Below are positions 24,407 through 34,218 of a DNA stretch of 39,312 nucleotides, in pieces. Numbering within the stretch: the first letter of the stretch is position 1; each line of letters starts with the position of its first letter. Position numbers and translations under genes: made by a program. The notes under the pieces were generated by a model that did not search any database, was not told where the DNA came from, and was given only the letters and a program-made list of their open reading frames with translations. Where the stretch lies: positions 1 to 39,312 of the forward strand of contig NZ_NOYD01000016.1 in the NCBI RefSeq assembly GCF_002258315.1, in the 5' to 3' direction. The stretch comes from Rhodococcus sp. 06-462-5. Its GTDB lineage: Bacteria > Actinomycetota > Actinomycetes > Mycobacteriales > Mycobacteriaceae.

Positions 24407-25741
24407 CTACTTACCGAAAAGACCCGGTTTGTTGCTGCCGCCGTGACTCACCCCGAAGTCGTAGGCGGACTCGGCGTGCTCGTGCTCGTCGAGTCCGTCG
24501 GCTTCGTGTTGCGCGTCGGCGCGCACTCCCATGACCGCCTTGATCGCGAACGCGATTGCGGTGGTGACGACGGCGCAGTAGGCGAACACCGCCGCGACCG
24601 CGACCGCCTGCACCCACAGCTGATGCAGCCCGCCGCCGTAGAACAGACCGTCCACGCCGGCCGGCATCTGCGCACTGGCCACGAGTCCGATCATCAACGT
24701 GCCGACGATGCCGCCCACGAGGTGCACACCGACGACGTCGAGCGAATCGTCGTACCCGAAGCGGTATTTGAGGCCGATGGCCAGGGCACACAGCGCACCC
24801 GACGCGATGCCGATCGCTGCGGCACCGACAGGAGTGACCGCCGCGCACGAGGGTGTGATGGCCACCAATCCGGCCACGACGCCCGAGGCCGCGCCGAAGG
24901 AGGTCGCATGCCCGTCCCGCAGCTTCTCGACCACGAGCCACGCCGCCATGGACATCGCTCCGGCACCCATCGTGTTCACCAGAGCCACTGCGGCGACGCC
25001 GTCGGCGGCGAGTGACGATCCCGCGTTGAACCCGAACCAGCCGAACCACAACAACCCGGCTCCGAGCATGACGGCCGGAAGGTTGTGCGGGCGCATGGGA
25101 TCCCGCGGCCAGCCCCGACGTTTGCCGACCACGAGGGCGAGCACGAGCCCTGCCACTCCGGCGTTGATCTCCACCGCAGTGCCGCCGGCGAAGTCGATTG
25201 CACCGAGCCTGTTGGTGATCCACCCACCGAACTCACTCGTGAGCCCGTCGAGCGAGAACACCCAGTGCGCCACCGGGAAATAGACCAGGGTGGACCACAG
25301 CGCCGCGAACAGGACCCAGGGGACGAAGCGCATACGGTCTGCCACGGCCCCGGAGATCAACGCCACCGTCACCATCGCGAATCCGGCTTGGAATGCTGCG
25401 AACACCAGCGCCGGAACGGTTCCCACCAACGGAATCGACACTGCTCCCCCGGCCGAGGTGTACACCCCGCCCAGCAGGCCCTCGAAACCGGCGTACTGCA
25501 GTGGGTTTCCGATCCACCCACCGATCACGTTGTCGCCGAACACCATCGAGAATCCGAACGCCAACCACAGCAGCCATACGACCGCGATCGCCGACAGACT
25601 CATCATCATCATGTTCAGCACGCTCTTCGAGCGCACCATGCCGCCGTAGAAGAACGCCAGGCCGGGGGTCATCAGCAGCACCAACGCGGTACTGGCCAGC
25701 AACCACGCCGTATCGCCCGCGTCGGGCGCGCCGCTGATCAC
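24407..25741 (-). CDS. amt: Ammonium transporter (Amt/AmtB family)
   Basis: A 444-residue channel with 11 membrane helices. Amt hallmarks are 'PGLAFFYGGMVRSKSVLNMMM', the twin pore histidines in 'FPVAHWVF' and 'VGVHLVGG', 'GLLWFGWFGFNAGSS' and 'GIASGALCALAIGLKYRFGYDD'. The GTG start at 25741 overlaps the echA6 stop by 4 bases (GTGA); the open frame runs on to 25933, but inside echA6. The cytoplasmic tail is long and His/Glu-rich (about 415-444). It imports ammonium, or ammonia, when nitrogen is scarce. No glnK or glnD follows, unlike the usual amt-glnK operon. The coupling to a crotonase gene is unusual. Confidence 0.95.
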   Translation of the reverse strand: MISGAPDAGDTAWLLASTALVLLMTPGLAFFYGGMVRSKSVLNMMMMSLSAIAVVWLLWLAFGFSMVFGDNVIGGWIGNPLQYAGFEGLLGGVYTSAGGAVSIPLVGTVPALVFAAFQAGFAMVTVALISGAVADRMRFVPWVLFAALWSTLVYFPVAHWVFSLDGLTSEFGGWITNRLGAIDFAGGTAVEINAGVAGLVLALVVGKRRGWPRDPMRPHNLPAVMLGAGLLWFGWFGFNAGSSLAADGVAAVALVNTMGAGAMSMAAWLVVEKLRDGHATSFGAASGVVAGLVAITPSCAAVTPVGAAAIGIASGALCALAIGLKYRFGYDDSLDVVGVHLVGGIVGTLMIGLVASAQMPAGVDGLFYGGGLHQLWVQAVAVAAVFAYCAVVTTAIAFAIKAVMGVRADAQHEADGLDEHEHAESAYDFGVSHGGSNKPGLFGK

Positions 25742-26469
25742 CTGCCCACGAACTTCGGCGTGCGCTTCTCGGTACGTGCCCGGCGCGCTTCCTTCATGTC
25801 CTCGCTGCTCCACGCGGCCTCGAACGCTGTGGCCTGCTCGGGCGTCGGAACATCGTGTGCTCCATCGTCGTTGAAGACGAGCTTGAGGTGTTTCAGCGCC
25901 AACGGAGCGAGCGCGGTGATCGACTGCGCCCACTGCGTCGCCGCATCGACGTCGCCCAGCTTGTTGGCCAGCCCGCAGGTGTACGCCTGATCTGCAAGCA
26001 CCCGCTCCCCGCCCAGCAGAATCGTGCGTGCCACTCCCCCGCCCGCGAGCGATGCCAGCCGCCGGATGGTCCAGTTGCTCACCGCGATACCGAGCCGCGT
26101 AGACGGAATCTCGAAGAAACTGCCCGGCGCAACGACCCGCAGATCGCAGGCGATGGCCAACTGGGTGCCTGCCCCCACTGCCGGGCCGTTCACCGCCGCC
26201 ACGACCGGAATCGAGACACGCTCGATTGCCGTCAGCATTTCCTCGAGGATCTGCCCGAAATGCTCGGGAAACGCATCACCGGTCAGATCCGCGCCCGCGC
26301 AGAAGCTGGTGCCCTGGCCGGTGATGACCACGACCCGCGCGCCGTCACGCTCGGCCTGTTCGACGCCGCGACGCACCGCAAGGCACAGCTCGGAGTTCAA
26401 CGCGTTCCGTCGATCCGGCCGCTGCAGTTCGATGGTGACGACGTCGCCGTCACGAGAAAGTCCGATCAC
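25738..26469 (-). CDS. echA6: EchA6-type enoyl-CoA hydratase/isomerase family protein
   Basis: A 243-residue crotonase-fold protein, the same length as M. tuberculosis EchA6 (Rv0905). Shared features are 'ELQRPDRRNALNSEL', the oxyanion region 'GQGTSFCAGADLTGDAF', 'NGPAVGAG', 'CDLRVVAP' and the closing 'EKRTPKFVGR'. EchA6 in M. tuberculosis binds acyl-CoAs without classical hydratase activity and is linked to feeding fatty acids to FAS-II. Whether the same holds here needs comparison of active-site residues. It is divergent from a flavoprotein gene (62-base gap) and overlaps amt by 4 bases. In M. tuberculosis it is divergent from accD3; here accD3 lies 9 kb away. Confidence 0.9.
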   Translation of the reverse strand: MIGLSRDGDVVTIELQRPDRRNALNSELCLAVRRGVEQAERDGARVVVITGQGTSFCAGADLTGDAFPEHFGQILEEMLTAIERVSIPVVAAVNGPAVGAGTQLAIACDLRVVAPGSFFEIPSTRLGIAVSNWTIRRLASLAGGGVARTILLGGERVLADQAYTCGLANKLGDVDAATQWAQSITALAPLALKHLKLVFNDDGAHDVPTPEQATAFEAAWSSEDMKEARRARTEKRTPKFVGR

Positions 26470-26531
26470 GACAGCAGAGGTTACCCACCAGTACGAGAAT
26501 CGACAGTGCGGGGCCTGATCTACTGGTCTGC

Positions 26532-27599
26532 ATGATCGACACTCGGGTCGCCGTCATCGGAGCGGGCCAAGCCGGACTCTCGGCCGGCTATCACCTGCAT
26601 CGGGCGGGCCTGACCTCCGGTGAGGGATTCGTGATGCTGGACCGATCGCCGGGCCCGGGCGGCGCGTGGCAGTTCCGCTGGCCCTCGCTGACGCTCAGCA
26701 CGGTCAATGGGGTGCACGACCTGCCCGGAATGGCGTTCGCGGACACCCTCGGTGACGAGCCGGCCGAGAGCGTCGCGGCCGCCGATGCCGTTCCCCGGTA
26801 CTACCGCCAGTACGAAGAACGCTTCGAACTCCATGTACGACGCCCCGTCACGGTGACGGTCGTGTGCGATCGGGAACCTCGATTCCGGGTCGAAGCCGGC
26901 GATACCGTCGTCATGGCAGAGGGACTGATCAATGCGACCGGAACGTGGGAGAAGCCGTTCGTTCCGCACTACGACGGTGCCGAGACGTTCGCAGGCAGGC
27001 AGCTGCACACCAAGGATTACCGGACCGCCGACGAGTTCGCCGGCAAGCATGTCGTCGTGGTGGGCGGCGGCATCTCGGCGGTCCAATTGCTCGACGAGAT
27101 CTCCCAGGTCACCACGACGACCTGGGTGACGCGTCGACCACCGGTGTTCCGGGACGGCGAATTCGATCAGAATGCCGGACGCAAGGCCGTCGCCATGGTC
27201 GAGGAACGGGTGCGGGCGGGCCTGCCACCCGGCTCGGTGGTCTCGGTGACCGGCCTGTTGCTGACGCCGTCGTTGGCCGCCGCACGCGAGCGCGGCGCGC
27301 TCGACCGAAAGCCCATGTTCTCGTCCATCACGGAAGATTCGGTGGTGTGGGAGGACGGGTCGAGTCAGCACGCCGATGTGATCCTGTGGGCCACCGGCTT
27401 TCGCAGCGCCCTCGACCACCTCGCTCCGCTGCGCCTGCGCGAACACGGCGGCGGAATCGTCATGGACGGCAGGCTCACCACCCGGGTCGCCGCGAACCAC
27501 CGCGTCCATCTGCTCGGCTACGGGCCGTCCGCCAGCACGATCGGGGCCAATCGCGCGGGACGAGCCGCGGTGACGGAGCTGCTCGAGACGTTGGGCTGA
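26532..27599 (+). CDS. FAD/NAD(P)-binding oxidoreductase, FMO-like
   Basis: A 355-residue flavoprotein with an N-terminal FAD dinucleotide-binding site GAGQAG (about 10-15), 'SPGPGGAWQFRW' (about 39-50), and 'ATGTWEKPFVP' before a second, NAD(P)H-binding site 'VVGGGISA' (about 177-183). A C-terminal 'ILWATGFRSALDHLAPL' and 'LLGYGPSASTIGANRAGR' complete the pattern. It resembles flavin-containing monooxygenase/YpdA-like enzymes that oxidise small molecules or reduce thiols. The ATG at 26532 is 62 bases from the divergent echA6 start. Its stop is separated from the convergent HemD-like gene by only 4 bases. Substrate unknown. Confidence 0.88.
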   Translation: MIDTRVAVIGAGQAGLSAGYHLHRAGLTSGEGFVMLDRSPGPGGAWQFRWPSLTLSTVNGVHDLPGMAFADTLGDEPAESVAAADAVPRYYRQYEERFELHVRRPVTVTVVCDREPRFRVEAGDTVVMAEGLINATGTWEKPFVPHYDGAETFAGRQLHTKDYRTADEFAGKHVVVVGGGISAVQLLDEISQVTTTTWVTRRPPVFRDGEFDQNAGRKAVAMVEERVRAGLPPGSVVSVTGLLLTPSLAAARERGALDRKPMFSSITEDSVVWEDGSSQHADVILWATGFRSALDHLAPLRLREHGGGIVMDGRLTTRVAANHRVHLLGYGPSASTIGANRAGRAAVTELLETLG

Positions 27600-27603
27600 G
27601 TCT

Positions 27604-28431
27604 CTACGGCGAGGAGAGCTGCTCGGTCACGAACTTCGCCAGCGCGCCCAGTCGCGCCCGGCTCGGCATGGACGTCGGAACACCCAACGCATCCAACGGT
27701 GCCGATGTCACCGGCCCGACGCAGATCGCGGCGACAGGGCCGCGAAGTGCGTCGAGGAAAGCGTCGAGCAGGCCGTTGTCCTTTGCGGTCGAGAGCAGAG
27801 ATGCCACCGCGGGGGCGCTGGTGAACGTGACTGCGTCGACCCAATGCTCGATGATCTGCCCCAACAGGTCGATGAGCGGTGCCTGATCCACGGGGCGGAT
27901 CCACCGATACACCGGAACCGGCCGCACGTGTGCCCCGAGTTCGCTCAGCGCGTCGTTGAGATGGATCGTCGGTTCCCACTCGGTGATCACCCCGTGCAGC
28001 TGAACCGCGATGTCCACCCCGGCAACACCTTCGGCGGCAAGATGATCGGACACTTCCTGCGAGGCCTCGGTGGCCGGGGACCACTCGTCCCGCAGCCCCG
28101 CACCACGAATGGCACCGCGCGCCTTGGGCCCCCGAGCAATGATTCGCGAATGGCTAAGGGCGGCAACGAGATCATCACGTATACCCCAGTCGGCGGCCGC
28201 GTCGAGCCAGCCCCGAAAACCGATGCCGGTGCTGATCACCACGATCTGCGGCGGTCGTTCGACGATGCCCTCGGTGGCGGACTTCAAATCCGAGTCGTCG
28301 ATCAGGGGCAGAACGTGAATCGCCGCGGCGTGAACGATGTTCGCGCCGCGGCGTTCGAGCATGGTGGCCAATTCGTCTGCACGCCGCTCGGCGGTGAGGG
28401 CAACGGTCTTGCCGTCGAGCGAATCGGACAT
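27604..28431 (-). CDS. Uroporphyrinogen-III synthase (HemD)-family protein
   Basis: A 275-residue two-lobed HemD-fold protein: 'GKTVALTAERRADELATMLERRGANIVH' at the N-terminus, 'VVISTGIGFRGWLDAA' and 'IIARGPKARGAIRGAG' in lobe 1, and 'DAVTFTSAPAVASLL' and 'AAICVGPVTSAPLDALGV' in lobe 2. The sequence is closest in character to the actinobacterial NnaR/Rv0260c group, in which a HemD domain is followed by a winged-helix DNA-binding domain. Here it ends right after the HemD domain, so it cannot be such a regulator. It may be a true synthase (tetrapyrrole ring closure) or a ligand-sensing relic. The aldo/keto reductase gene lies 23 bases upstream in the same direction. Confidence 0.85.
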   Translation of the reverse strand: MSDSLDGKTVALTAERRADELATMLERRGANIVHAAAIHVLPLIDDSDLKSATEGIVERPPQIVVISTGIGFRGWLDAAADWGIRDDLVAALSHSRIIARGPKARGAIRGAGLRDEWSPATEASQEVSDHLAAEGVAGVDIAVQLHGVITEWEPTIHLNDALSELGAHVRPVPVYRWIRPVDQAPLIDLLGQIIEHWVDAVTFTSAPAVASLLSTAKDNGLLDAFLDALRGPVAAICVGPVTSAPLDALGVPTSMPSRARLGALAKFVTEQLSSP

Positions 28432-28454
28432 GGGTACAGACTAGGCCCCCGTAG

Positions 28455-29303
28455 TCAGCTGCTGAACTTGTCCGGGTCCGGGCCGGTGCGGCCGTCTGCG
28501 GAGTCCAGCGCGTTGATCTGCTGAATTTCGTCGTTGCTGAGCTCGAAACCGAACACGTCGAAGTTGCTGGCGATGCGCTTCGGAGTGACCGACTTGGGGA
28601 TCACCACATTGCCGAGCTGGATGTGCCAGCGCAGGATGACCTGGGCCGGGGTGACGCCGTGAGCGTCGGCGATCTTCGCGAAAACCGGCTCGTCGAGGAT
28701 GGTGCCCGAGCCGAGCGGGCTCCAGGCCTCGGTGGCGATGCCCTTCGAGGTGTGGAACGCGCGCAGCTCTTCCTGGATCAGGCGCGGATGCAGCTCGATC
28801 TGGTTGATCGACGGGGTCTCGCCGACGGCGTCGATCAGCTTCTCCAGGGTGGGGATGGTGAAGTTGGAGACACCGATGGATCCGATCCGGCCGTCCGCCT
28901 TCAGCTTCTGGAATGCCTTGAAGGTGTCGATGTACTTGTCGCGGTCGAGCTGCTGCCAGTGAATGAGGTACAGGTCGAGGTACTCGAGTCCGAGGCGATC
29001 CATGCTGGCGTCGAACGCCTTCAACGTGGAGTCGTAGCCCTGGTCGTCGTTCCACAGCTTGGTGGTGACGAACAGCTCGTCACGGGCGATGCCGGAGTCG
29101 GCGATGGCGCGGCCGGTGCCGGTTTCGTTCTCGTACACCTTGGCGGTGTCGATGCTGCGGTAACCGACCTTCAATGCCTCGGTCACTGCGGCCTGCGCAC
29201 CGTCGTCGGGCACCTGCCACACACCGAACCCCAGCTGGGGAATGGACGTGCCGTCGTTGAGCACGATGGTCGGGACGGTACTGGTCTCGGCTGAATACGT
29301 CAT
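28455..29303 (-). CDS. Aldo/keto reductase
   Basis: A 282-residue NADPH-dependent reductase of the AKR5-like group. The catalytic tetrad is visible: Asp52 and Tyr57 in 'YRSIDTAKVYENE', Lys82 in 'FVTTKLWND', and His115 in 'LYLIHWQQ'. The cofactor region includes 'IPKSVTPKRIASNFDVFGFEL'. The ATG at 29303 gives the normal AKR N-terminus ('TIVLNDGTSIPQLGFGVWQV'); a GTG 7 codons upstream is possible. It reduces aldehydes or ketones in the cytoplasm, probably as a detoxifying enzyme. It is divergent from the ABC-F gene (59 bases) and may be co-transcribed with the HemD-like gene. Confidence 0.93.
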   Translation of the reverse strand: MTYSAETSTVPTIVLNDGTSIPQLGFGVWQVPDDGAQAAVTEALKVGYRSIDTAKVYENETGTGRAIADSGIARDELFVTTKLWNDDQGYDSTLKAFDASMDRLGLEYLDLYLIHWQQLDRDKYIDTFKAFQKLKADGRIGSIGVSNFTIPTLEKLIDAVGETPSINQIELHPRLIQEELRAFHTSKGIATEAWSPLGSGTILDEPVFAKIADAHGVTPAQVILRWHIQLGNVVIPKSVTPKRIASNFDVFGFELSNDEIQQINALDSADGRTGPDPDKFSS

Positions 29304-29362
29304 ACGAATGGCAACGGGCGGCACGGTGAATCTGTTCCCATCCCGCCAGAGATACTTGTTCG

Positions 29363-30994
<1,632 letters not shown>

Positions 30995-31004
30995 GTCACA
31001 ATGA

Positions 31005-31051
31005 AATCGGGTGCAGCTGACCGCGGTGAGCGCGGTCAACTGCACCCGATT
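31005..31051. terminator. Bidirectional terminator hairpin
   Basis: A 21-bp inverted repeat with one mismatch (31005-31025 and 31031-31051), loop of 5 bases. It lies between the convergent ABC-F gene (stop 30994) and the alpha/beta hydrolase gene (stop 31056). No U-run is seen. Confidence 0.82.
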
Positions 31052-31055
31052 CACG

Positions 31056-31886
31056 TCAGCTGAGCAGAATTTCGTTCACCTCGGCGGCGGGATACATCGG
31101 CAGACCGTGATGCGTGGCGCTGCCGAGTATCACCGTCCTCGCACTCGGCAGAACCGCATGCACAGCCGATTCGATCCGAGCGGCATTGTGCACCTTTCCT
31201 TTCCCCGCCAGGACCACGGTGGTGCGCACATCGAATCCCTCGAACGCAGCGGGCTTCGGGCGCTTCGGAACGATGGTCTTCGCCGTCGGGAAATGCGCGG
31301 CCCCGAGCGCGAGCACGTCGAGCCAGTCCGAATCCAATGCGAGTTCGTCGGTCTCCCACGCTACGAAGCGCCGCTGCCGTTTCTCGTTGGGAGTGAGCAA
31401 TATCGGCAGGGCGTGCAACAGATATCGCGGACTCATGGAGCCGAAGCAGGCATTGGGATCGAGCAGCGTGAGTGCATCGACGCGACCTGGATTTTCCAGC
31501 GCATACGCCAAAGCGATCATTGCGCCGTAGGAATGTCCGCAGAGCGCCGCGGTGGGCAACTTCAGCTCATCCAGCACCGCCGACACCCAGTTCAGCAACT
31601 TCTCCACCGAGTCGATCGACTGGTCGCCGGGAACGCTGCGTCCGACGTCGCCCATGAGGTCCACCGCGTACACCCGGTAGCGCTGCGAGAGCGCCGCGAC
31701 GTTGCCGAACCACACGGTCGATGTCGCACCGGCCCCCGGCAACAGCACCAGAGCCGGGCCGTCGACAGGTCCGCAGGCGTTGATTCGGGTGGTGCCGTGC
31801 ACCGTGTTCACGTCGATGGCCTGGGTATCAACCGGCCACTTCCGCCGCACCCGGTCGTAGGCGGAGAAGAATCCGTCCAGCGTCAT
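31056..31886 (-). CDS. Alpha/beta hydrolase, divergent from MarR regulator
   Basis: A 276-residue hydrolase with 'VLLPGAGATSTVWFGN' (oxyanion region), 'VYAVDLMGDVGRS', nucleophile Ser119 in 'CGHSYGAM', Asp in 'LLDPNACF' or nearby, and a His in 'SATHHGLPMYP'. No signal peptide, so cytoplasmic. The ATG at 31886 faces a MarR gene across an 81-base gap that carries palindromes, so the MarR protein probably controls it. It is likely an esterase or a hydrolase acting on an aromatic or lactone compound sensed by MarR; the substrate is unknown. Confidence 0.9.
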   Translation of the reverse strand: MTLDGFFSAYDRVRRKWPVDTQAIDVNTVHGTTRINACGPVDGPALVLLPGAGATSTVWFGNVAALSQRYRVYAVDLMGDVGRSVPGDQSIDSVEKLLNWVSAVLDELKLPTAALCGHSYGAMIALAYALENPGRVDALTLLDPNACFGSMSPRYLLHALPILLTPNEKRQRRFVAWETDELALDSDWLDVLALGAAHFPTAKTIVPKRPKPAAFEGFDVRTTVVLAGKGKVHNAARIESAVHAVLPSARTVILGSATHHGLPMYPAAEVNEILLS

Positions 31887-31893
31887 TGCGACC

Positions 31894-31938
31894 CTCTATT
31901 CTCTCGATGATCGAGATAGTAGACAATAGAGAGACTAC
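31894..31938. promoter_or_regulatory. Palindromic operator region between hydrolase and marR
   Basis: A perfect 7-1-7 palindrome, TCTCGAT-G-ATCGAGA (31902-31916), is nested within a wider inverted repeat, CTCTATT (31894-31900) and AATAGAG (31925-31931). A further AGTAG/CTACT pair follows. The AT-rich stretch sits between the two divergent starts, where an autoregulatory MarR dimer would bind. Confidence 0.65.
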
Positions 31939-31967
31939 TCGCAAAGCATCTCCCGAGGGATCGACAC

Positions 31968-32423
31968 ATGACCGAACCTGTCGCCGCCGTGCATCGGCTG
32001 CGAGCGCTCACCGTCGAGCTCGATCTCCTCGGCGCAGACTTCGCCCAGAAGCACTCACTTCACCCGACAGACATCCGCGCGCTGATCTGCCTGCTGGATG
32101 CGGACCGAGCCGGAACGCGTGCCACACCCGGCTGGCTCGGCGGACAGCTGGGCCTGGAATCCGCGTCGGTCACCGCCCTCGTCGATCGAATGGCCAAGCG
32201 CAAGTTGGTATCACGTGAATCCGACCCAGCCGATCGTCGGAGAGTCCTGCTCCGTGTCACCGAACACGCAGCCGAACTCGGCACGAGCTTCTTCGGCCCC
32301 GTCATCGGTCGGGCCGTCGACGAACTCGCACGCTTCACACCCGATCAGCGGGCAACGATCGACGAGTTTCTGACGACCATGCACGCGGTCGTCGCCTCCG
32401 CCCGGGAGCAGCAAGCTACGTAG
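31968..32423 (+). CDS. MarR-family transcriptional regulator
   Basis: A 151-residue winged-helix regulator. An N-terminal dimerisation helix ('VHRLRALTVELDLLG') precedes 'LHPTDIRALICLLDADR', the recognition helix region 'GLESASVTALVDRMAKRKLVSRES', and the wing signature 'DPADRRRVLLRVTEHA'. C-terminal dimerisation helices finish the protein. The ATG at 31968 has GAGGG about 10 bases upstream. It probably represses itself and the divergent alpha/beta hydrolase through the palindromes in the shared gap, and is released by a small aromatic or lipophilic ligand. The XRE operon begins 64 bases downstream in the same direction. Confidence 0.93.
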   Translation: MTEPVAAVHRLRALTVELDLLGADFAQKHSLHPTDIRALICLLDADRAGTRATPGWLGGQLGLESASVTALVDRMAKRKLVSRESDPADRRRVLLRVTEHAAELGTSFFGPVIGRAVDELARFTPDQRATIDEFLTTMHAVVASAREQQAT

Positions 32424-32450
32424 ACGAATCGGCTTATTCGTTATTACCTG

Positions 32451-32486
32451 TTGACACATCGTTGGGTTTATACAACAATTCATTGT
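32451..32486 (+). promoter_or_regulatory. Candidate promoter/operator of the XRE-ABC exporter operon
   Basis: A consensus -35 hexamer TTGACA at 32451-32456 is followed by an AT-rich stretch (TTTATACAACAAT, 32468-32480) that could hold the -10. A perfect ACAAT-TC-ATTGT inverted repeat (32475-32486) ends one base before the XRE start codon. Such a site would allow the XRE protein to repress its own operon. The exact -10 is not certain. Confidence 0.5.
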
Positions 32487-32487
32487 C

Positions 32488-32760
32488 ATGAGCCCCGTCA
32501 AGCGCGGTACCGCGCTCCCGATCTTCAACAGGGTGGGTGTTCTGCGGGCAGAACGAAAGATGAGCCGCGCGCAACTGGCCGAACTCGTCGAAGTGAATCC
32601 CCAGACGGTGGGCGCCCTCGAACGAGGCGACCACTACCCGAGCCTCGACCTCGCGATGCGCATCTGCGACGTCTTCGATCTGCCGATCGAAGCAGTGTTC
32701 TCGCGCACCGAACTCGGACCACTCTCGGCCGAACTCTTCCGAAGGGAGAAGGATCGATGA
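32488..32760 (+). CDS. XRE-family helix-turn-helix regulator
   Basis: A 90-residue protein, nearly all one XRE/Cro-type HTH domain: 'LRAERKMSRAQLAELVEVNPQTVGALERGDHYPSLDLAMRICDVFDLPIEAVF'. Single-domain regulators of this size commonly pair with small membrane proteins and exporters. It should bind DNA as a dimer and control its own operon; an inverted repeat ends just before its ATG. Its stop overlaps the start of the next gene by 4 bases (ATGA), so it is coupled to the membrane protein. Confidence 0.9.
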   Translation: MSPVKRGTALPIFNRVGVLRAERKMSRAQLAELVEVNPQTVGALERGDHYPSLDLAMRICDVFDLPIEAVFSRTELGPLSAELFRREKDR

Positions 32761-33308
32761 CCACACCCAGCTCCGACCTCCTCACCCGCTATCAGGCGTA
32801 TCGAACTCGACGATTCCTGGAGCACGACGCGAAAACCCGTCACTGGCTTCCGAACTGGCGCACCCAAGAACGTCGTCGCATTCTCGCCGTCTTCGTGATG
32901 GCGTCCTTGCTCACTTTGTTGGTGATCGCCGTGTGGTCTCTGTTCTCCCGGTGGGCACCGATCGCATGGGTCCCGGCCACCGTGATGTTTCTCGTCACGT
33001 GGACGATGTTGCAGACAGTGTCACGTCGCCACAGCGATGCACCGGTGGGCGCACTCGACGAGTGGGAAGTACAGCAGCGCAACGAAGCCCGCTCGATCGG
33101 CCTCACCGTCACTCAGGCCCTGGTGATGGTGGCAGTTCTGGTCCTGATCGTGCTGTCGGGAACGTACGACAACGAGAACCTGGCGTACGCCGGAGCGTTG
33201 TGGACGCTCGCTGCTCTGCTGGCCGGCGGATGCGCACCGGCCGTCGTTCTCGCGTGGATCACCCCCGACCCCGAACTCGAAGACACCGAAGATTTCGATC
33301 AGAAGTAA
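32757..33308 (+). CDS. Four-helix membrane protein of the XRE-ABC operon
   Basis: A 183-residue protein with a basic cytoplasmic N-terminus (about 1-40) and four membrane helices (about 41-62, 69-86, 115-134 and 143-166). It ends in an acidic tail (EDTEDFDQ). The true start is the ATG at 32757, overlapping the XRE stop by 4 bases; the open frame reaches back to 32451, but that part only shadows the XRE gene. I do not recognise a named family. Its place between an XRE regulator and an ABC exporter suggests a sensor for the regulator or an accessory part of the exporter; this is inference. Confidence 0.85.
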   Translation: MTTPSSDLLTRYQAYRTRRFLEHDAKTRHWLPNWRTQERRRILAVFVMASLLTLLVIAVWSLFSRWAPIAWVPATVMFLVTWTMLQTVSRRHSDAPVGALDEWEVQQRNEARSIGLTVTQALVMVAVLVLIVLSGTYDNENLAYAGALWTLAALLAGGCAPAVVLAWITPDPELEDTEDFDQK

Positions 33309-33324
33309 CGACCGAAAGGGCACC

Positions 33325-34218
33325 ATGAGCACCCTCACGATCGACTCCGTCTCCAAGAGGTACGGCGACAAGATCGCTCTCGACAACCTCAGCTTCGACG
33401 TCCGGCCGGGCGAGCTGTTCGGCTTCGTCGGCAGCAACGGCGCCGGCAAGACCACCACGATGCGCATCGCGCTGGGAGTTCTGTCGGCAGATTCCGGTCA
33501 GGTTCTGTTGGGCGGCAAGCCCGTCGACCTCGACGTCCGCCGCACCATCGGTTACATGCCCGAGGAGCGTGGCCTGTATCCCAAGATGAAGGTGGGCCCG
33601 CAGTTGGCCTACATGGCCGAGCTGCACGGGCTGTCGTCCAAGGACGCCAAGGCCGCGGTGATCCGCTGGACCGAACGACTCGGCATCGACCAGCGCGTCA
33701 ACGACACCGTCGACGCGCTGAGCCTGGGCAACCAGCAGCGCGTGCAGTTGGCGGCCGCGCTGGTGCACGACCCCGCGGTGCTGGTTCTGGACGAGCCGTT
33801 CTCTGGACTCGACCCGATTGCCGTCGACGTCATGAGCGAGGTACTGCGCGAAAAAGCCGCTGCCGGAGTGCCGGTGGTGTTCTCGAGCCACCAGCTCGAT
33901 CTGGTGCAACGGCTGTGCGACCGCGTTGGCATCATCGCCGCGGGCTCGATGAAGGCCGTCGGAACCGTCGACGAACTACGCGGATCCGGAGATTCGCAAC
34001 TGCGTGTCCACGCACCGAACGCGGCGCCCGGATGGGCGTCGGGGATCGCCGGGGTGAGCACGCTCGGCCACAGTGACGGCGTCACCGTCCTGGGCTTGGC
34101 ACCCGGGGCCGACGACCAGGACATCCTGCGGGCGGCACTGGCGACCGGCCCGGTACACGAATTCTCCATCCAGAAACCTTCCCTGAGCGACCTGTTCCGA
34201 GAGGCGGTAGTGGCATGA
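33325..34218 (+). CDS. ABC exporter ATP-binding protein, NatA-like
   Basis: A 297-residue ATPase with Walker A 'GSNGAGKTT' (about 36-44), a Q-loop region around 'GYMPEERGLYPKMKV', signature 'LSLGNQQRVQL', Walker B 'VLVLDEPFSGLDP' and switch His in 'FSSHQLDLV'. A C-terminal extension of about 80 residues follows, as in NatA/DrrA-type proteins (DUF4162-like region). It powers the permease encoded next, whose start overlaps its stop by 4 bases. Likely substrates are Na+, a peptide or a lipophilic toxin; the sequence does not say which. Confidence 0.93.
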   Translation: MSTLTIDSVSKRYGDKIALDNLSFDVRPGELFGFVGSNGAGKTTTMRIALGVLSADSGQVLLGGKPVDLDVRRTIGYMPEERGLYPKMKVGPQLAYMAELHGLSSKDAKAAVIRWTERLGIDQRVNDTVDALSLGNQQRVQLAAALVHDPAVLVLDEPFSGLDPIAVDVMSEVLREKAAAGVPVVFSSHQLDLVQRLCDRVGIIAAGSMKAVGTVDELRGSGDSQLRVHAPNAAPGWASGIAGVSTLGHSDGVTVLGLAPGADDQDILRAALATGPVHEFSIQKPSLSDLFREAVVA

